Source: Bemisia tabaci (Eukaryota; Arthropoda; Insecta; Hemiptera; Aleyrodidae). From it: DNA of 64,000 nt. Both the position numbers and the translations under genes were made by a program. Location: assembly GCF_918797505.1 (NCBI RefSeq), contig NC_092801.1, positions 8,370,001 through 8,434,000 of the forward strand, read 5' to 3'. Positions 32,017 through 43,142 of this stretch are shown here, piece after piece. How positions within the stretch are numbered: the stretch's first letter is position 1; each line of letters begins with the position of its first letter. Under the pieces are notes generated by a model that saw only the letters and a list, made by a program, of their open reading frames with translations, was not told the DNA's origin and ran no database searches.

Positions 32017-32180
32017 CAGTGGCGTGGCGTGAATTGCGATGTATCGATTGTTATGCCATTTAAACCTATGAAAAAAGATCGATTATCAGGGTGTTCGCAG
32101 CGAACACCTTAGTAATCGATTCTTTACCGTAGCTTCAAATGGCGAGATATCGATAATCGATTATTCACGCCACGCCACTG
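32017..32180. mobile_element. MITE-C, copy C8 (best preserved)
   Basis: Perfect ends cagtggcgtggcgtg / cacgccacgccactg, central hairpin ggtgttcgcagcgaacacc, and a perfect tatcgata at 32149-32156. 164 bp. The flanks do not match, so the target duplication has decayed or the copy recombined. Confidence 0.92.
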
Positions 32181-32948
32181 TATGTAATGTACCCGAACTT
32201 CAAACCGAGGCGTAGTATTTTTATTTAAACAATTCATCAGGGCGATTGTGAGATGAGATACAATTTCAATGATCCTCGCAGGAATGAATCTAATCTACTG
32301 GAAGAGATGGGAGTAGGTATTCGATGAGGACATACACAATTTCGTGGACACAAAAAACTCGGAATTCTTTCCCCTGATGTACTATTTGTTCTGAAGCATC
32401 GAAGAAATACGCCGGGGTAATGGTTCCAAAATGAGCTACATTCGTGACCCCTCAAGTATCCTCCTTGGAATTCTTTGAGAACAATTTTTACCATTGAAAA
32501 CCGAAACAGCTCAGAAAACATGAGCCATAATCCTCTTCAAAAAACAGAGAAATTTTCACAGTACGAAAACCCTGGATACACTTTTCAAGAGTTTCCTGGA
32601 TTAAAACCCTGTGTAAACACCTTGCTCTCTCTAACTCTTTCTTTTCTTCAAATTGAATCTTACAATGGGTAATTAACATATCGACGGCGAAACTACCAAA
32701 CAACGTATCTCGTTTGCGGTGTTTAAAAATCTACGCTCGCATTTTATTTTTTTGAAGTCGACCAAATCAATATCATTCCTTGAAATTTTCACGGAATTTT
32801 CTCCGCACAAAGAGGAAAAATCACAGAAATTTTCAAGACTGGACGTTAAGTAGTTTTTCATTTAAAAAATAAAGTATGACAGGAAGTCTGCGACGTCGCA
32901 AACCGAGATACGTGGTTTGGTAGTTTCACCGTCGATATTCAACAAACC
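32181..32948. other. Unique sequence with a duplicated fragment
   Basis: Text near 32670-32710 ('catatcgacggcgaaactac', 'cgtatctcg') reappears inverted at 32908-32940 ('cgagatacg', 'agtttcaccgtcgatatt'), giving an inverted pair ~230 bp apart. Several minus ORFs of 62-94 codons lack domains. Confidence 0.45.
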
Positions 32949-33239
32949 AGCGGGCTGATTGTTGAAATTGATGGACAAAGCGGTCGACATAGAGAACATA
33001 GGGAGTATGGAGCGATCCTATTGGTTGAAATGGGTGTTTGTTATCGACTAAAGGCGGGGGGGGGGAGGGGGGATGATTAATGGAGTAACTGCAGGGTCTC
33101 TCATGGATTGACGTTAGTTAGTCCATGAACTACCTCCTATGTCCATTGAAACCACCCGCTTCCACAAATAGGATCCCTTCATATCCCTTTCGTCTTCTCT
33201 GTCCATCGCTATGTCTATCAATTTCAACAATCAGCGGGC
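32949..33239. mobile_element. MITE-B, copy B15
   Basis: Ends cagcgggctgattgttg / caacaatcagcgggcc with complete arms and a short G-rich insertion at 33055-33072. It abuts MITE-I2. Confidence 0.87.
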
Positions 33240-33567
33240 CGCAACAGATGATACGTCACCACCATCGATTTACCGCAAAAATTGTATGATCTTCCTAAAT
33301 GTCTCGATAGACGATCAAATTCCCGAACCAAATACCATCAAAGTGTCGAGAGTCATCAGTCTTAAACTCATTAATTTGCTTAATTTTAAAATGAAAACTT
33401 GGCAGAAATGTTTCCTGAGGCAGGAAATGATGAATGGAGACACTTCATTCAGATCTTACTTTAAACAAAATAGTGCGGCCCGTCAAAATTTGATGGTTGA
33501 TGGTGACCATCAGCCATCAGCATGTCTACTTTGATCAGAATTGGTTCGGGATTTGATCGTCTATCCA
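33240..33567. mobile_element. MITE-I, copy I2, between two MITE-B copies
   Basis: Inverted ends gatagacgatcaaattcccg / gggatttgatcgtctatc at 33307-33567, with 'ttgatggttgatggtgacc' inside as in I1. The interval from 33240 belongs to the spacer. Both flanking MITE-B copies meet it with cagcgggcc. Confidence 0.72.
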
Positions 33568-33829
33568 GCGGGCCGATTATTGAAATTGATAGACAAAGCT
33601 ATAGACAAAGATGACAAAAGGGATATGGAGGAATCCTATTGGTGAAGCTGGTGGTTCCAATGGACAAAGGCAGTGGGTAATAGACAAACTAACGGCAACC
33701 CACGAGAAACCCGACAGTTAGTCCATCATTTTCTCCCATAGTCTATAAGAACCACGCATTTCAACCAATAGGATCGCTCCATAACCCCTATGTCTTCTTT
33801 GTCTATCAATTTCAATAATCGGCCCGCAG
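33566..33829. mobile_element. MITE-B, copy B16
   Basis: Ends cagcgggccgattattg / caataatcggcccgc, full arms, 264 bp, one of the least diverged copies. Confidence 0.88.
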
Positions 33830-34308
33830 GGCTGAAGGATAAAGACCGCGATCTCGACAGGGGAAAATGAGAATCGGGTCGGTCGATTCGCTCTTACGCC
33901 GAGGCGAATGGCCATTTCATCCCGCTGTTCCGCGCTCTTGTAAAATTTAATCAGGAGACAATCGGTTTTACGAGTCGAAAAACGAGCACTCTTGCGCGCC
34001 CGTTTCGAAACCGGAGCGCCTAATTATAATATCAATTTATTAAAACTTCGATGGAGAACCGTGCGGCCGGGGCGAAGGGGAATTTCCTCAGAAATGAAGA
34101 TATGACGAGACGAATGAGGCAAGCGAATTCTTTCAATTAACGCTCCCCGGGACAAGGTCGTGCGGTAACGCGGTTGCCATGGTTTCGAGCGGAGTAAAAA
34201 AATACTCCGATTTTCACACGAGTTTGCATCAACAGTTAAATAAGGCCCAACGATCATAAAGGGGGTGAGAACTTATTCTAAATCCGATGCGAACTCTACA
34301 TAAAGATA
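33830..34308. other. Unique sequence
   Basis: GC-moderate, 77-codon minus ORF without domain, no repeat recognised. Confidence 0.4.
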
Positions 34309-34500
34309 CACTGGAAACAATTTTCTTGAGATATTATCTTAACTTAAAGCGTCGTTTCTTGTCAACAAAATTTGGTTTTTTGAGTGCTGAAAGCGTGACT
34401 TTGATATCGTTAAGTTTAAATCGAAAAAAGATAGGAAAGCAACGCTTCTATAACTTGAAAACACCGACTTTCAGTTAAATCCGCCCGAAGGAGCAGCCTC
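34309..34500 (+). mobile_element. MITE-V, left part (V1)
   Basis: Begins cactggaaacaattttctt and runs 'gcgtcgtttcttgtcaacaa'. The related copy at 60478-60724 has both arms. Here the right arm is missing. Confidence 0.6.
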
Positions 34501-34666
34501 ATTTGGTGTTGATCCTCAAAAAAACGTTTAAACAGCTGAAAACAGAGCAAACGACGCTCCACTGGCCTCTTGGCAATAAGTAGAAGCTTTTATTTTGGGG
34601 ATTCAACACTTTCTGAGGGACTAATATAAGGGAGCAACAGTCATCACTCTTTTTTCGACCGTTGAC

Positions 34667-34804
34667 CTACCTACATGGTGGATGATGAGCTTCGGGTGAC
34701 GTCATGAGCCAAACAAGTTTCCCAAACTTCAGCTTGTCTTGGCCTGTTTGCAAAACGAAACTGCCAACACGTTGTTAAACATCAACCATGTAGGTAAGTC
34801 AACA
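34667..34804. mobile_element. MITE-Z
   Basis: Inverted pair gttgacctacctacatggt / accatgtaggtaagtcaac around a non-palindromic interior. 138 bp. Confidence 0.7.
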
Positions 34805-34833
34805 GTTTAATGTTGACGTCCCGAAATTAAAAG

Positions 34834-35073
34834 CACTGGAAAAAAAAAACAAAAACACATTGGATCTAGAGTCCAGACTCTTAAAAACATCGACAAGAAA
34901 AAATACTCCTGATTCAATCAGATTTAAGCTGAAATCAAGAACTATGCCTCTTAATTTGAGCGGATTTCCTTTCGATTTAAGCTAAAATCTCGTTGAATCA
35001 AGAGTATTTTTTCTTGTCAATGTTTTCAAGAGTCTGGACTCTAGATCCAATGTGTTTGTTTTTTTTCCCAGTG
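34834..35073. mobile_element. MITE-A, copy A9
   Basis: Complete fold-back, ends cactggaaaa / tttcccagtg. Confidence 0.9.
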
Positions 35074-35609
35074 AAGCTTCCAAAATAGCGGAGATACGAG
35101 TAGAGGGTCTCTTGTCTCATGACTCTGGCTGGAAACCATTGACGCGCGGTTCCCAAAGATTCCACCGAGAAGAATAAATAACCTGGCAACAGTTTCGTTC
35201 CTCTGATTCTTTTACCCGCGCATTCAAATTCCGGCGTTTCCCTGGCGAGGGGGGGGGGGGGGGCACCTGGGCAGCCCCCGATAATTAAAAGCGATTTCGT
35301 CGGCTCCCGTCGGGGCGACCGCTATTGTTGGGCGCCCAAGTTTAATTCAACTTCGGTAACGTCTGGGGGAAAAATCCCGACATTCGGCGGTCGCTGTTGC
35401 GCGCCAGTTCGGTTCCGTTGCGAAAACAAGCTCATTCTTAGGCTCGCCCGAACGAAAAACGAGAAACTGCCCTCGTTTTTCGGAATCAATTTTTGCAACT
35501 CAATCGACGACTATTTCGAGCGGCTTCGGTTGGACGAGGTTCTTCCGAATTACGGTTTCGCACGGTTTTTTTCGCACACACAATGCACACAGTGAGTTCT
35601 TCCGAATTA
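35074..35609. other. Unique block with a 15-G run
   Basis: G run at 35249-35263; GC-moderate; no gene recognised. Confidence 0.4.
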
Positions 35610-35958
35610 CTAGGGTGTCTACGAAAACAGGCTGGCCAAAAATCAGTACTTTTACAGTACTTTTTTAGTACATTCCCAAGAAATTTAGTACCTCAGGGTG
35701 TCTACTAAAACAGGCTGGTCAAAAATAAGTGCTTTTACAGTACTTTTCCATTACATTCTCAAGAAACTTAGTACCTCCTCCAACAGAAAAATTCTGTACT
35801 TTTTCAGTACCTCCATCTGCCGAAATCAGAAACATTTCAAAAATTTGAAATTGCGACAAAACGACAAAAAATTTAAAAAAATTCCGGACCTTTTTGCGGG
35901 ATTTCTGCACTTTTTCAGTACTTCCGGACCGCCCTTAAAAAATCAGTACTATTTCAGG
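35610..35958 (+). mobile_element. Two MITE-D copies in direct order (D5, D6)
   Basis: D5 begins tagggtgtctacgaaaac (35610-35693) and stops after 'tagtacct'. D6 begins cagggtgtctactaaaac at 35694 and runs to 'cagtactatttc' without its right terminal repeat. Confidence 0.78.
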
Positions 35959-36738
35959 AAAAGAAGCTCATGAATGAAATAAAAGAGAGAAAAATGGATG
36001 AAATATCCCATCACCATTATTATTCACGGTTATTTCACTTCATGAGAAAAGAGACTGCTGCAAGTTTACTACTGAAAACTAAAAATTAAGTTCTCGCAAA
36101 AACCAGTGTTCCAGAGGGAAACTTTTGACCTAGTAGTTAAAAAAATACCAAGCGCAGCTAAGAGAGACTAGATCAAAATGATGCAAGAACACCAGTTTCG
36201 TGAAGAATGAAAACCCAAAAACTGTATCAGGGAGGTGGGTGAAAAAACACCTCGATATTCAAAACCTAAACATTAGTTTCAATCCAGCGCTCATCGGTGT
36301 TGACAGATTTGACGAAAAAACATTATTTTTCTGGACAACAATTTCGTGCTAAAAATCAAAGTATCTAACCTTTCGACAACGTCTTTGAATCAGAAATGAG
36401 TGAAAAGCCGGTCAAAACGGGCGCATTTACCTGAAACACACGAGAAAAAAGGAATTAAGTAAGGACAGTATCAGCGAGACAAAGTTGCAAAAAAAAACTG
36501 CGGGAGTGCAATCACTTTAATGAAAAGGAGGGGGATAAAAAACTGCTGCAACAGGGAACAGGCCTGCACGGAAAGGCATGATTAAGGAGTCATCTAGATC
36601 TGTGTGGGTGAATCAATTGCACGGACACAGCACTGTGTTGCCACATTGGGCAAAACCTTAATATTTATATTCAACCGACTCGAGACGAAGAGACATCGAT
36701 TCGAGGTTTACTAAAATTTCACTTTAGATTTTCCTTGG
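35959..36738. other. AT-rich unique sequence
   Basis: No ORF, RNA gene or repeat recognised in about 780 bp. Confidence 0.45.
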
Positions 36739-37160
36739 ACGAATAAGGAGTTGCCACGACATGAAATGGTTCACTTTTCTACGCAGCGTTAAATTCTCCA
36801 AGCTTTTCTGTGTCTTTGCCGACCCATGAGCGGTAATGGACAAGGAAATGTTTTATCTCAATGGCTATCGTGGCCAACTATACAGAACGAATATGGAGTT
36901 ACCATGTCGTGAGACGGTTTACTTTCCTACGCGACGTTAAAGTCTCCAACCTTTCCTGTGTCTTTCCCGACCACTCATGGTGTTTCACAAGGAAATATTT
37001 TCCACCATAGATACCATGGCCGACTACGCTGAACGAATAGGGACTTGCACGTCATGAAATGGATTAAATTTCTACACTACAGATTCTACGGATAACGTGA
37101 TTTCACACGGTGGCTGACCTTTGGGGCTCTGAAAGCTCTATAACCTAACTTCAAAATACC
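36739..37160 (+). repeat. Tandem repeat of the L motif, three units
   Basis: Units start near 36739, 36897 and 37033 with 'acgaataaggagttgccacg'-type text. Each contains 'tttacttt(t/c)ctacgc..cgttaaagtctccaa'; units one and two share 'ctgtgtctttgccgacc'. The spacing is ~158 and ~136 bp, so the array is degenerate. Single L motifs occur elsewhere (8160, 12930, 16070, 29470, 53330, 53620). Confidence 0.75.
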
Positions 37161-37293
37161 GACTTGTCCGCACTTTCCAGAGACTCTCCACTGCCTCTTG
37201 GCAACAGGTGGAAGCCTTTACATTCGGGGATTTAACACTTCCTTATGGAAAATTACAATGGAGCAACAGTCATCGCTCTTTTTTTGGCTGTTG

Positions 37294-37510
37294 CACTGAG
37301 AAAAAAAACACATTGGGTCTAGAGTCCAGACTCTTGAAAACATTGAGAAGAAAAAATACTCTTGATTCAATCGGATTTTTGCTTGAATCAAAACGAAATC
37401 CGCTTAAATTAAGAGGCTTGGTTCTTGATTTAAGCTAGATTCTGATTGAATCGAGAGTACATTTTCTTGTCGATGTTTTTAAGAGTCTAGACCTGTTTTA
37501 TTTTCCAGTG
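37294..37510. mobile_element. MITE-A, copy A10
   Basis: Fold-back with ends cactgagaaaa / ttttccagtg. It lacks part of the right arm just before the terminus (agtctagacctgtttta). Confidence 0.87.
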
Positions 37511-38040
37511 CAGGTAAAGTTTCCACAATCCGGCTGCAGGTGTTGTAATTTTAACGATTGATACACTGAAAGTACTCGTGATTACTTGCGATGCTGGTTG
37601 CATTTTCGCCCAGCCGCGATGGATCCTCGCGGAAGCCGAGTGCCGTAATAATTAACCAGGTCCGGGACGCGGACGGCAGTGACACGTGGTGGCGCGTGGC
37701 ACGCCGCCGGGCGCAGACGCAACCCGCGCCACGGCTGTCGGCGTGCGTGCCGCTGCGGTGCGTCCGCGGCGGGTTGCGTAACGGGAGGCCCTCACGATCC
37801 CCCTCATAATTATACACACGGCCACACTTCTGATGGGATGTCCACGCCGCCGCGGTCCCGGTCGGGGCGTGCGCCCGCTGACCGCGTCTCGCCGGCAAAA
37901 AACCGCATGCTGCACCGTCGCCCGCGGGGCCCGTCCGCTCATTCGGGTCAGCGTTACGGGACGGGCGGGTGTGAATCGATACCCGTTCCAAGTCTCGGAG
38001 CGGGCTGCACTGAGTACAAAAAGTTCGGTCATGAGAACTG
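37511..38040. other. GC-rich CpG-dense block with the longest ORF of the window
   Basis: Overlapping ORFs of 120 and 108 codons (plus) and 146 and 158 codons (minus). All are Arg/Pro/Ala-rich, as GC content alone predicts, and none has a recognisable domain. An island-like regulatory or old exonic remnant is possible. Confidence 0.45.
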
Positions 38041-38425
38041 AAACACGGTTTACTGGATCGACTGAACGACTTAGTTCATGTAACCAGGTTGATGATAAAC
38101 AGATAAACAGGGTGCTTGTGACGAACACTGGATGGGGGAAAAAAACACATTGGATCTAGCGTCCAGACTCTTAAAAATATCGACAAGAAAAAGTACTCTT
38201 GATTCAATCAGATTTAAGCTTAAATCAAGAACCATGCCTCTTAATTTGAGCGGATTTCCTTTTGATTTAAGCTTAAATCTGATTGGATCAAGAGTCCTTT
38301 TTCTTGTCAATGTTTCCAAGAGTCTGGAATCTAGATCCAATGTGTTTTTTTCCCCCCAGTGAAACACGGTTTTCTGCATCAGCCGAACGACTTAGATCAT
38401 GTAACCCCCGCTGTAAAGATAACCA
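38041..38425 (+). repeat. Short direct repeats flanking MITE-A11
   Basis: 'gaaacacggttt..gaacgactta..tcatgtaacc' occurs at 38041-38087 and again at 38362-38407, immediately right of MITE-A11. Confidence 0.7.
38126..38361. mobile_element. MITE-A, copy A11
   Basis: Ends cactggatgggggaaaaaaa / ttttccccccagtg, with 2-bp flanks aa/aa. Complete arms. Confidence 0.9.
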
Positions 38426-38455
38426 AAAAACATTTTTTTCCCATTCTTTTTTTCA

Positions 38456-38600
38456 GGGTGTCTAGTATTTTTTAATTTTGAAAAATCCTGATATCTTCCT
38501 GATGTGTCCTGATATTTTATGAAAAATTCTTGATTTTTTCATTTTGAAAATTCTTGATATTTTCCTGATTTGTCTCGTAAAAACTGTATTTATTGCATAA
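38456..38600 (+). mobile_element. MITE-D' (left part), 'cctgatattttcctgat' type
   Basis: Starts cagggtgtctagtatttt and continues with repeated 'cctgatat'. It matches the left part of the complete copy at 46043-46356. Confidence 0.65.
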
Positions 38601-39400
38601 ATGCATTAAGATGGACGGGAAAATTTTGATTTCGCAAAGACGGCGACACTGCGATGAGGTTTTCACTATACGACACAAGTGCTACGGGTGAGAAATTATT
38701 GGATTAATTATTGGACTTTAAGTTAAAACCGCATGGATTTAACTCAAATACCAAATTTTGTCGACAAGGAACGACGCTTGAAGTTCAAATAATATCTCAA
38801 GAAAATTTTTTTTCAGTGTTCATGTTGAAATTGTCTATTGCAAAGAACGGAATTTTTCCCTGACTTCGGGTCATTGACTCTTTTTTTACTTTTTTTCGTT
38901 TTTCTCTGAATCATTTTCCCTCTCCTTTTTACCGATTTGGCCACCCTTAAGGCTTGGAATGGATATGAGAAAATACTGGAAATGAGCGGAGAGTCAGAAT
39001 ACTTTATGTTACTTCATACAAGAACTAAAAGAAGAAAACATACATTTTAAAATCATGTGTGTCGAAATGTAGTTCAGAGGTTACAATCCCTGATTGAAGC
39101 TAGCAAGCGCTAATGAAAGTGCAATTTCTAGTTTACTTCGTTCATCAAACGATCTAGGACGAGTATTCTTAATTGTTTCATTAACTCAATTTGGCTCCAG
39201 TCTCATCAGACTAGGTGTCATCCGTTATCACCGATGACATGATTGCGTAACATTTTTATGAAGTCAATTCGGTAGAGAACCAGAGCCTGGCAGATGGCGC
39301 TTAAATCGTAGCAGCCCTTACAGAGCAAAAAACCGTTTCGAAATCTCCTCTGGTTTTTCTCATTGTTGCCGAGTGAGACAAGAAACGGAGCCCATTTCTG
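38601..39400. other. Unique sequence with a MITE-V arm
   Basis: 38740-38819 ('ttgtcgacaaggaacgacgc', 'tctcaagaaaattttttttc', cagtg end) is a MITE-V right arm. The rest shows nothing recognisable. Confidence 0.4.
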
Positions 39401-39642
39401 GCGTGCTAAGGAAAAACGCTGCGAGATCTTATAAACGTTGCCGATTGTTTTCACTAAAATCCGAATTTACTGGAAAAATTGTGAATATTTTTACCCGGAT
39501 TTTTCACATACTTATGTTCGCAATTAGATCTAAAATGTCTAAAAATTTCACGGGAAAATATGCATAACTTTCGTCAAACATACATGTTTTTTTCGGAGAG
39601 AATTGGCAACTCTCGAATTTTCATTTTTCCTTAGCAAGGTAG
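39401..39642. mobile_element. MITE-F, copy F4
   Basis: Left 'cgtgctaaggaaaaacgctg', inner 'cgttgccgattg', right 'ggcaactctcgaatt' and 'tttttccttagcaagg'. About 240 bp. Confidence 0.7.
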
Positions 39643-39956
39643 ATTAAGCACTCTAACATCCGATGGTATTCACGACTTGCCTTTTTCAAAACTTTTTCCA
39701 TACTTCCCGAACATTCTTCTTTTCAGAAGTTTCCGGTAAGCCTTGCTTTGCCATTGCTTTTCCCTCACTTTCTACCTCACCTGATTCGCATTATGATCTC
39801 TGGCAAGGAGACAGGGACAGAGTTCCACAAAGGTCACAGAAATTCAGATTTGAGGAAATTTTAGAGGAACGAACTGAAGTCACGCGAATATATGTAGCTA
39901 AGATTTTGCGGTAAAGTGATAACATTAACTGCGTAGAATTCAAGTCGCTTTGACAT

Positions 39957-40871
39957 AAAAGTTACGGGCTATATAGACATACCGTTCGTTCCGGGCTCAG
40001 AGACCGGAAATTCCGGGTGCTGAAGCCGTAGCTTCCATTGCTTCTGATGCTACGCCCGGAACTTTCGGCCACTCAGCCCGAAAACGTGGACTGTATGTCT
40101 ATGGAGACTTATCTGTAACAATAGCGGATGTCGAGTTTTCACATTGCGAGAACATCGCGTTTGAAGTTTTTGAAGCTTTGCGCTTTTCTGCCTGTAGAAC
40201 CGAGAGGATTCTTATAAAGATTTTCATGAAGAGCAACTTTTCCGGTAAAAAACACACGTTTTACGATATATGTAAGTGAAAAATTGAAGGAGTAACAGCG
40301 ATTTGAAAAAAATGTGACATCCGCTATTTTTACTGCAAACACTTTTTTATGCATGAAACAAAGTTTTCAGGAAGGGTAAGGCTGGTGAAACGATTGAAAT
40401 GAACCAAAAGTAAGTCAATGCTGAGTCATTTAACAAAATTGAACAAGAAACTAAACCGTTTGTAACTTTTACAACAAAAACAAGGAACAAATTCTAAAAT
40501 CAGTTAAAAATTCAACAATTCTGGCGAGACGGTCCCGATACGTATAATTTGAGTGTCAGCTACAGCCCATGGCCGGTGGGCTGGCAGTTATCGCAAGTGG
40601 GTTCGAATCTCCACAGTGTCCTGCCGCGCCGGCCGGGGAAAACAGTGGATTCTCACATCCGCTGTTTTTACAAATAACATGTTTTTCAGTTCATATCTCG
40701 CCGAAAAATTGTGCTGGAAGTCTGAAACTTTGCACAGGCATTCTTGGAGGCTCTAGATTTCGAAAAAAGCGTTTGCCCTAAAAATGGCGGATGTCAGCGA
40801 CCGCCATTGTTACATATATGTCCTAATATACCCCGTAAGTGAGGCTTCCACGGCCGGAGTTTTTTTCAGTG
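39957..40871. mobile_element. MITE-H, copy H3, split by a TGTAACAAT-ended insertion
   Basis: H text at 39957-40113 (ttacgggctatatagacat, gctacgcccggaactttcgg) and 40815-40871 (ccccgtaagtgaggcttcc, ending tttcagtg). The left CACTG end is missing. Confidence 0.72.
40114..40814. mobile_element. ~700-bp insertion with inverted ends TGTAACAATRGCGG
   Basis: Left tgtaacaatagcggatgtc, right ccgccattgttaca. The motif 'acatccgct.tttttac' occurs twice inside (about 40318 and 40656), so it is internally repetitive. A B-box-like ggttcgaatct lies at 40599-40609. Both flanks contain 'tatgtc', hinting at a longer target duplication, but this is blurred. No transposase. Confidence 0.65.
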
Positions 40872-40974
40872 CGGGAAACTCAGAAATGAAACTCGGAACT
40901 TTCACAGTCCAATAAAGATCTCAAGAGGGCACTTGTTATTTATCCCGGCCCGACCGGGTACTCCGCGCTGGTAC

Positions 40975-41228
40975 TCTGCCGTACTAAGGCAAAACGCTGT
41001 ATGAGCACTCGAATGTTGCCAAGTTTCCTCTTTAAAAATATGTATTTTCGAAGAAAGTTGTATACATATTTCCTTGAAATTTGCAGACTCTTCAGATCGA
41101 ATTACGAACGAATTCCCCCGTAGTATTGGAAGTGAGATTGATACAAATTTTCCTGGACATTCGTGATTTCTCGAAGGAAATTTGGCAACGTCTGGTGGCT
41201 CATACAGCCTTTTACCTTAGCATGGCGG
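40975..41228. mobile_element. MITE-F, copy F5
   Basis: ctgccgtactaaggcaaaac on the left; 'ggcaacgtctggtggctcat' and 'ttttaccttagcatggcgg' on the right. 254 bp. Confidence 0.78.
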
Positions 41229-41546
41229 TGCTGGTGCCGGCGACGAAAACGTCAGACGCACCGCACCGCGCGACCCAACGCGGAAACGGCCGGGCCTTTG
41301 TCGAGCCTTCCCCGTTCGTCCTCCTTTCTCCGGGACTTGATTAATGATGATGCATTATGCGCGCCGGGGATTACATCAGATAAGAAAAATAAAAAATATT
41401 AATAATTAATGCGCCGTTTAGGCCGCCGGTAATTACGCGATCCCAAGTTCGATGGTCCCCGGCTGCGGCGCGGCGCCGCACTGTGGATCAAGTCAATGGG
41501 GGAGGTCGGACGAACTTAAGAAACTTAAAGAGCTTAAACAGGGTTG
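41229..41546. other. Unique block and W-type repeat
   Basis: GC-moderate. 41480-41545 is W-type ('ctgtggatcaagtcaatggg..gaggtcggac'). No gene. Confidence 0.4.
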
Positions 41547-43142
41547 CCACATAATTTAAAACAAGCGGGAAAGTTCTAATACTGTCGTATTAGAAAAGCG
41601 CTCAGGTGTTAGTAAATGTATTTAGTCAAGAAAGGACGTATAAACTCCGTCGACTTGGCTGGGAAATGGAAATAAAACATCAGCTGATAGCAAACAAAGG
41701 TTACCAAGGAAACCGTAAACGCGTATTTTTGTTTCCCGAAAATGAGCTCACCGTTGAGCTCATCAGGCGCGTTTTTTTTAACGCTTCATTTGAGTTCAAC
41801 GATCAATTTCGATGAGAATTACTCTACCGCTAAGAAATTTTCTTATGGACAAGCGATCGAAACTACCTGCGCATTACGTTAAAAGCATAAAATACAGTTT
41901 TCACAGCTTTATTTATTTTGAAAATGGACCCCCCCCCCACCAAAAAAGCCTACACATCGATGAGCTGGTGCGCCATTTAAACGCATTAGCACTAGTATAC
42001 TAGTCCTCAGAGGCAAGTCGAAATCAAAAAGCGCTGCCTATCGGCTGAGCGCTTAAAAATTAAAGTGCTTTGGAAATCATTATATTTGACACGGAACCAC
42101 CAATATTTAAAAAAACACACAATATATTATTGTTCTCCTTTGATAAATTGATACATATTTTTTTCCCATCAATTTAAATGAGAATAATCAATGCAGAGCG
42201 TGCAAACATTTCAAAACCATGAGTTAAAAAACGCTGACTATGCGAGTATAAATATTAAAGCCTAACAGAGCGGAGCGGCGTGCTGCCAGCGCGAGAGGCT
42301 CACTGGCGCCTACAAACCTAAGTGGATACTTCACGCATTGAACAATGCTTGAAGTATCCACTTAGGTTTGTAGGCGCTAATGCGCGTTACGCGCTGGCCG
42401 CCCGTCCGCAGTGCGGCGGCGCATGAAGCAACTATTTCACAACAGAGGTGTTGCACAGTATTATACGAAATTGAACGTACTAAGAATGACAGGCATCCTT
42501 TAACAGTACAGATCTTTCCTCGCAAAATAAATCAAGATACTTATCGTACACTGGAAAAATCTAAGAGCCTTTAGCTGAGGCAAATATAGAAGTTTATCCG
42601 GTTCAGGTATAACAAGATTGGAAAATCTTGGAAGATAATTAAGTCCTGTTACACCAAAGAGCCGTAGAGAGTTTTAGTAAATTTTTTCTCATGGAATTGA
42701 CACTCCCCCATTTTTTCCAAAACTCTCAACTATATGTTATTCTCCGTTGGACCAAAGAGACAAAACAAAAAAACAAGCAAACCCTCGTTCTTCCAAGACA
42801 TTTTACATTTTCATCCAAAAGCGTCGTGAGCAATTGTCGTTTGTATTTACATGTCGGCCAATTAACTTTGGGTCTCAACTGGCACGTGGACCAAAACTCC
42901 CGTGCCGAAAAAACGCGTGGACGTAAATTACTGGAAAAAACAGGTGCGCGGACAAAAAATCGTTGTCGAAATGTCCTAAAACCTATGTCAGATACTTAAA
43001 ACGACATAATTAAAAAAAATTTCAGGCACAATTCATCGTTCGAAACGTCAAACTCATATAAGGAAGGAATTAAGGGTGACTTGACAATTTTTTCCTGACA
43101 TTTCTCGGTTCTCTCGATGTTCCCTGAATATGGCAACCGTGT
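41547..43142 (+). mobile_element. MITE-E (E5) apparently split by ~1.4 kb of other DNA
   Basis: Left cagggttgccacataattt (41547-41566). Matching right part at about 43005-43142 (ttcaggcacaattcatcg, 'cctgacatttctcgg', ending tggcaaccgtg). The DNA between contains the 72-nt hairpin, an AT-rich stretch and short ORFs (60-102 codons) without domains. Whether this is one insertion or several is unclear. Confidence 0.5.
42306..42377. repeat. 72-nt near-perfect hairpin
   Basis: Arms of 35 nt (gcgcctacaaacctaagtgg..tacttcacgcattg) with 34 of 35 positions paired around an AA loop. The arm is the same text as the ~80-bp tandem units at 22061 and 47530, here in head-to-head order. Confidence 0.88.

Noticed and set aside
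37652..38128. 158-codon minus-strand ORF, the longest in the window
   Set aside because: Lies in a CpG-rich block where all frames are open. Arg/Pro/Ala-rich composition, no domain, and competing ORFs on both strands.
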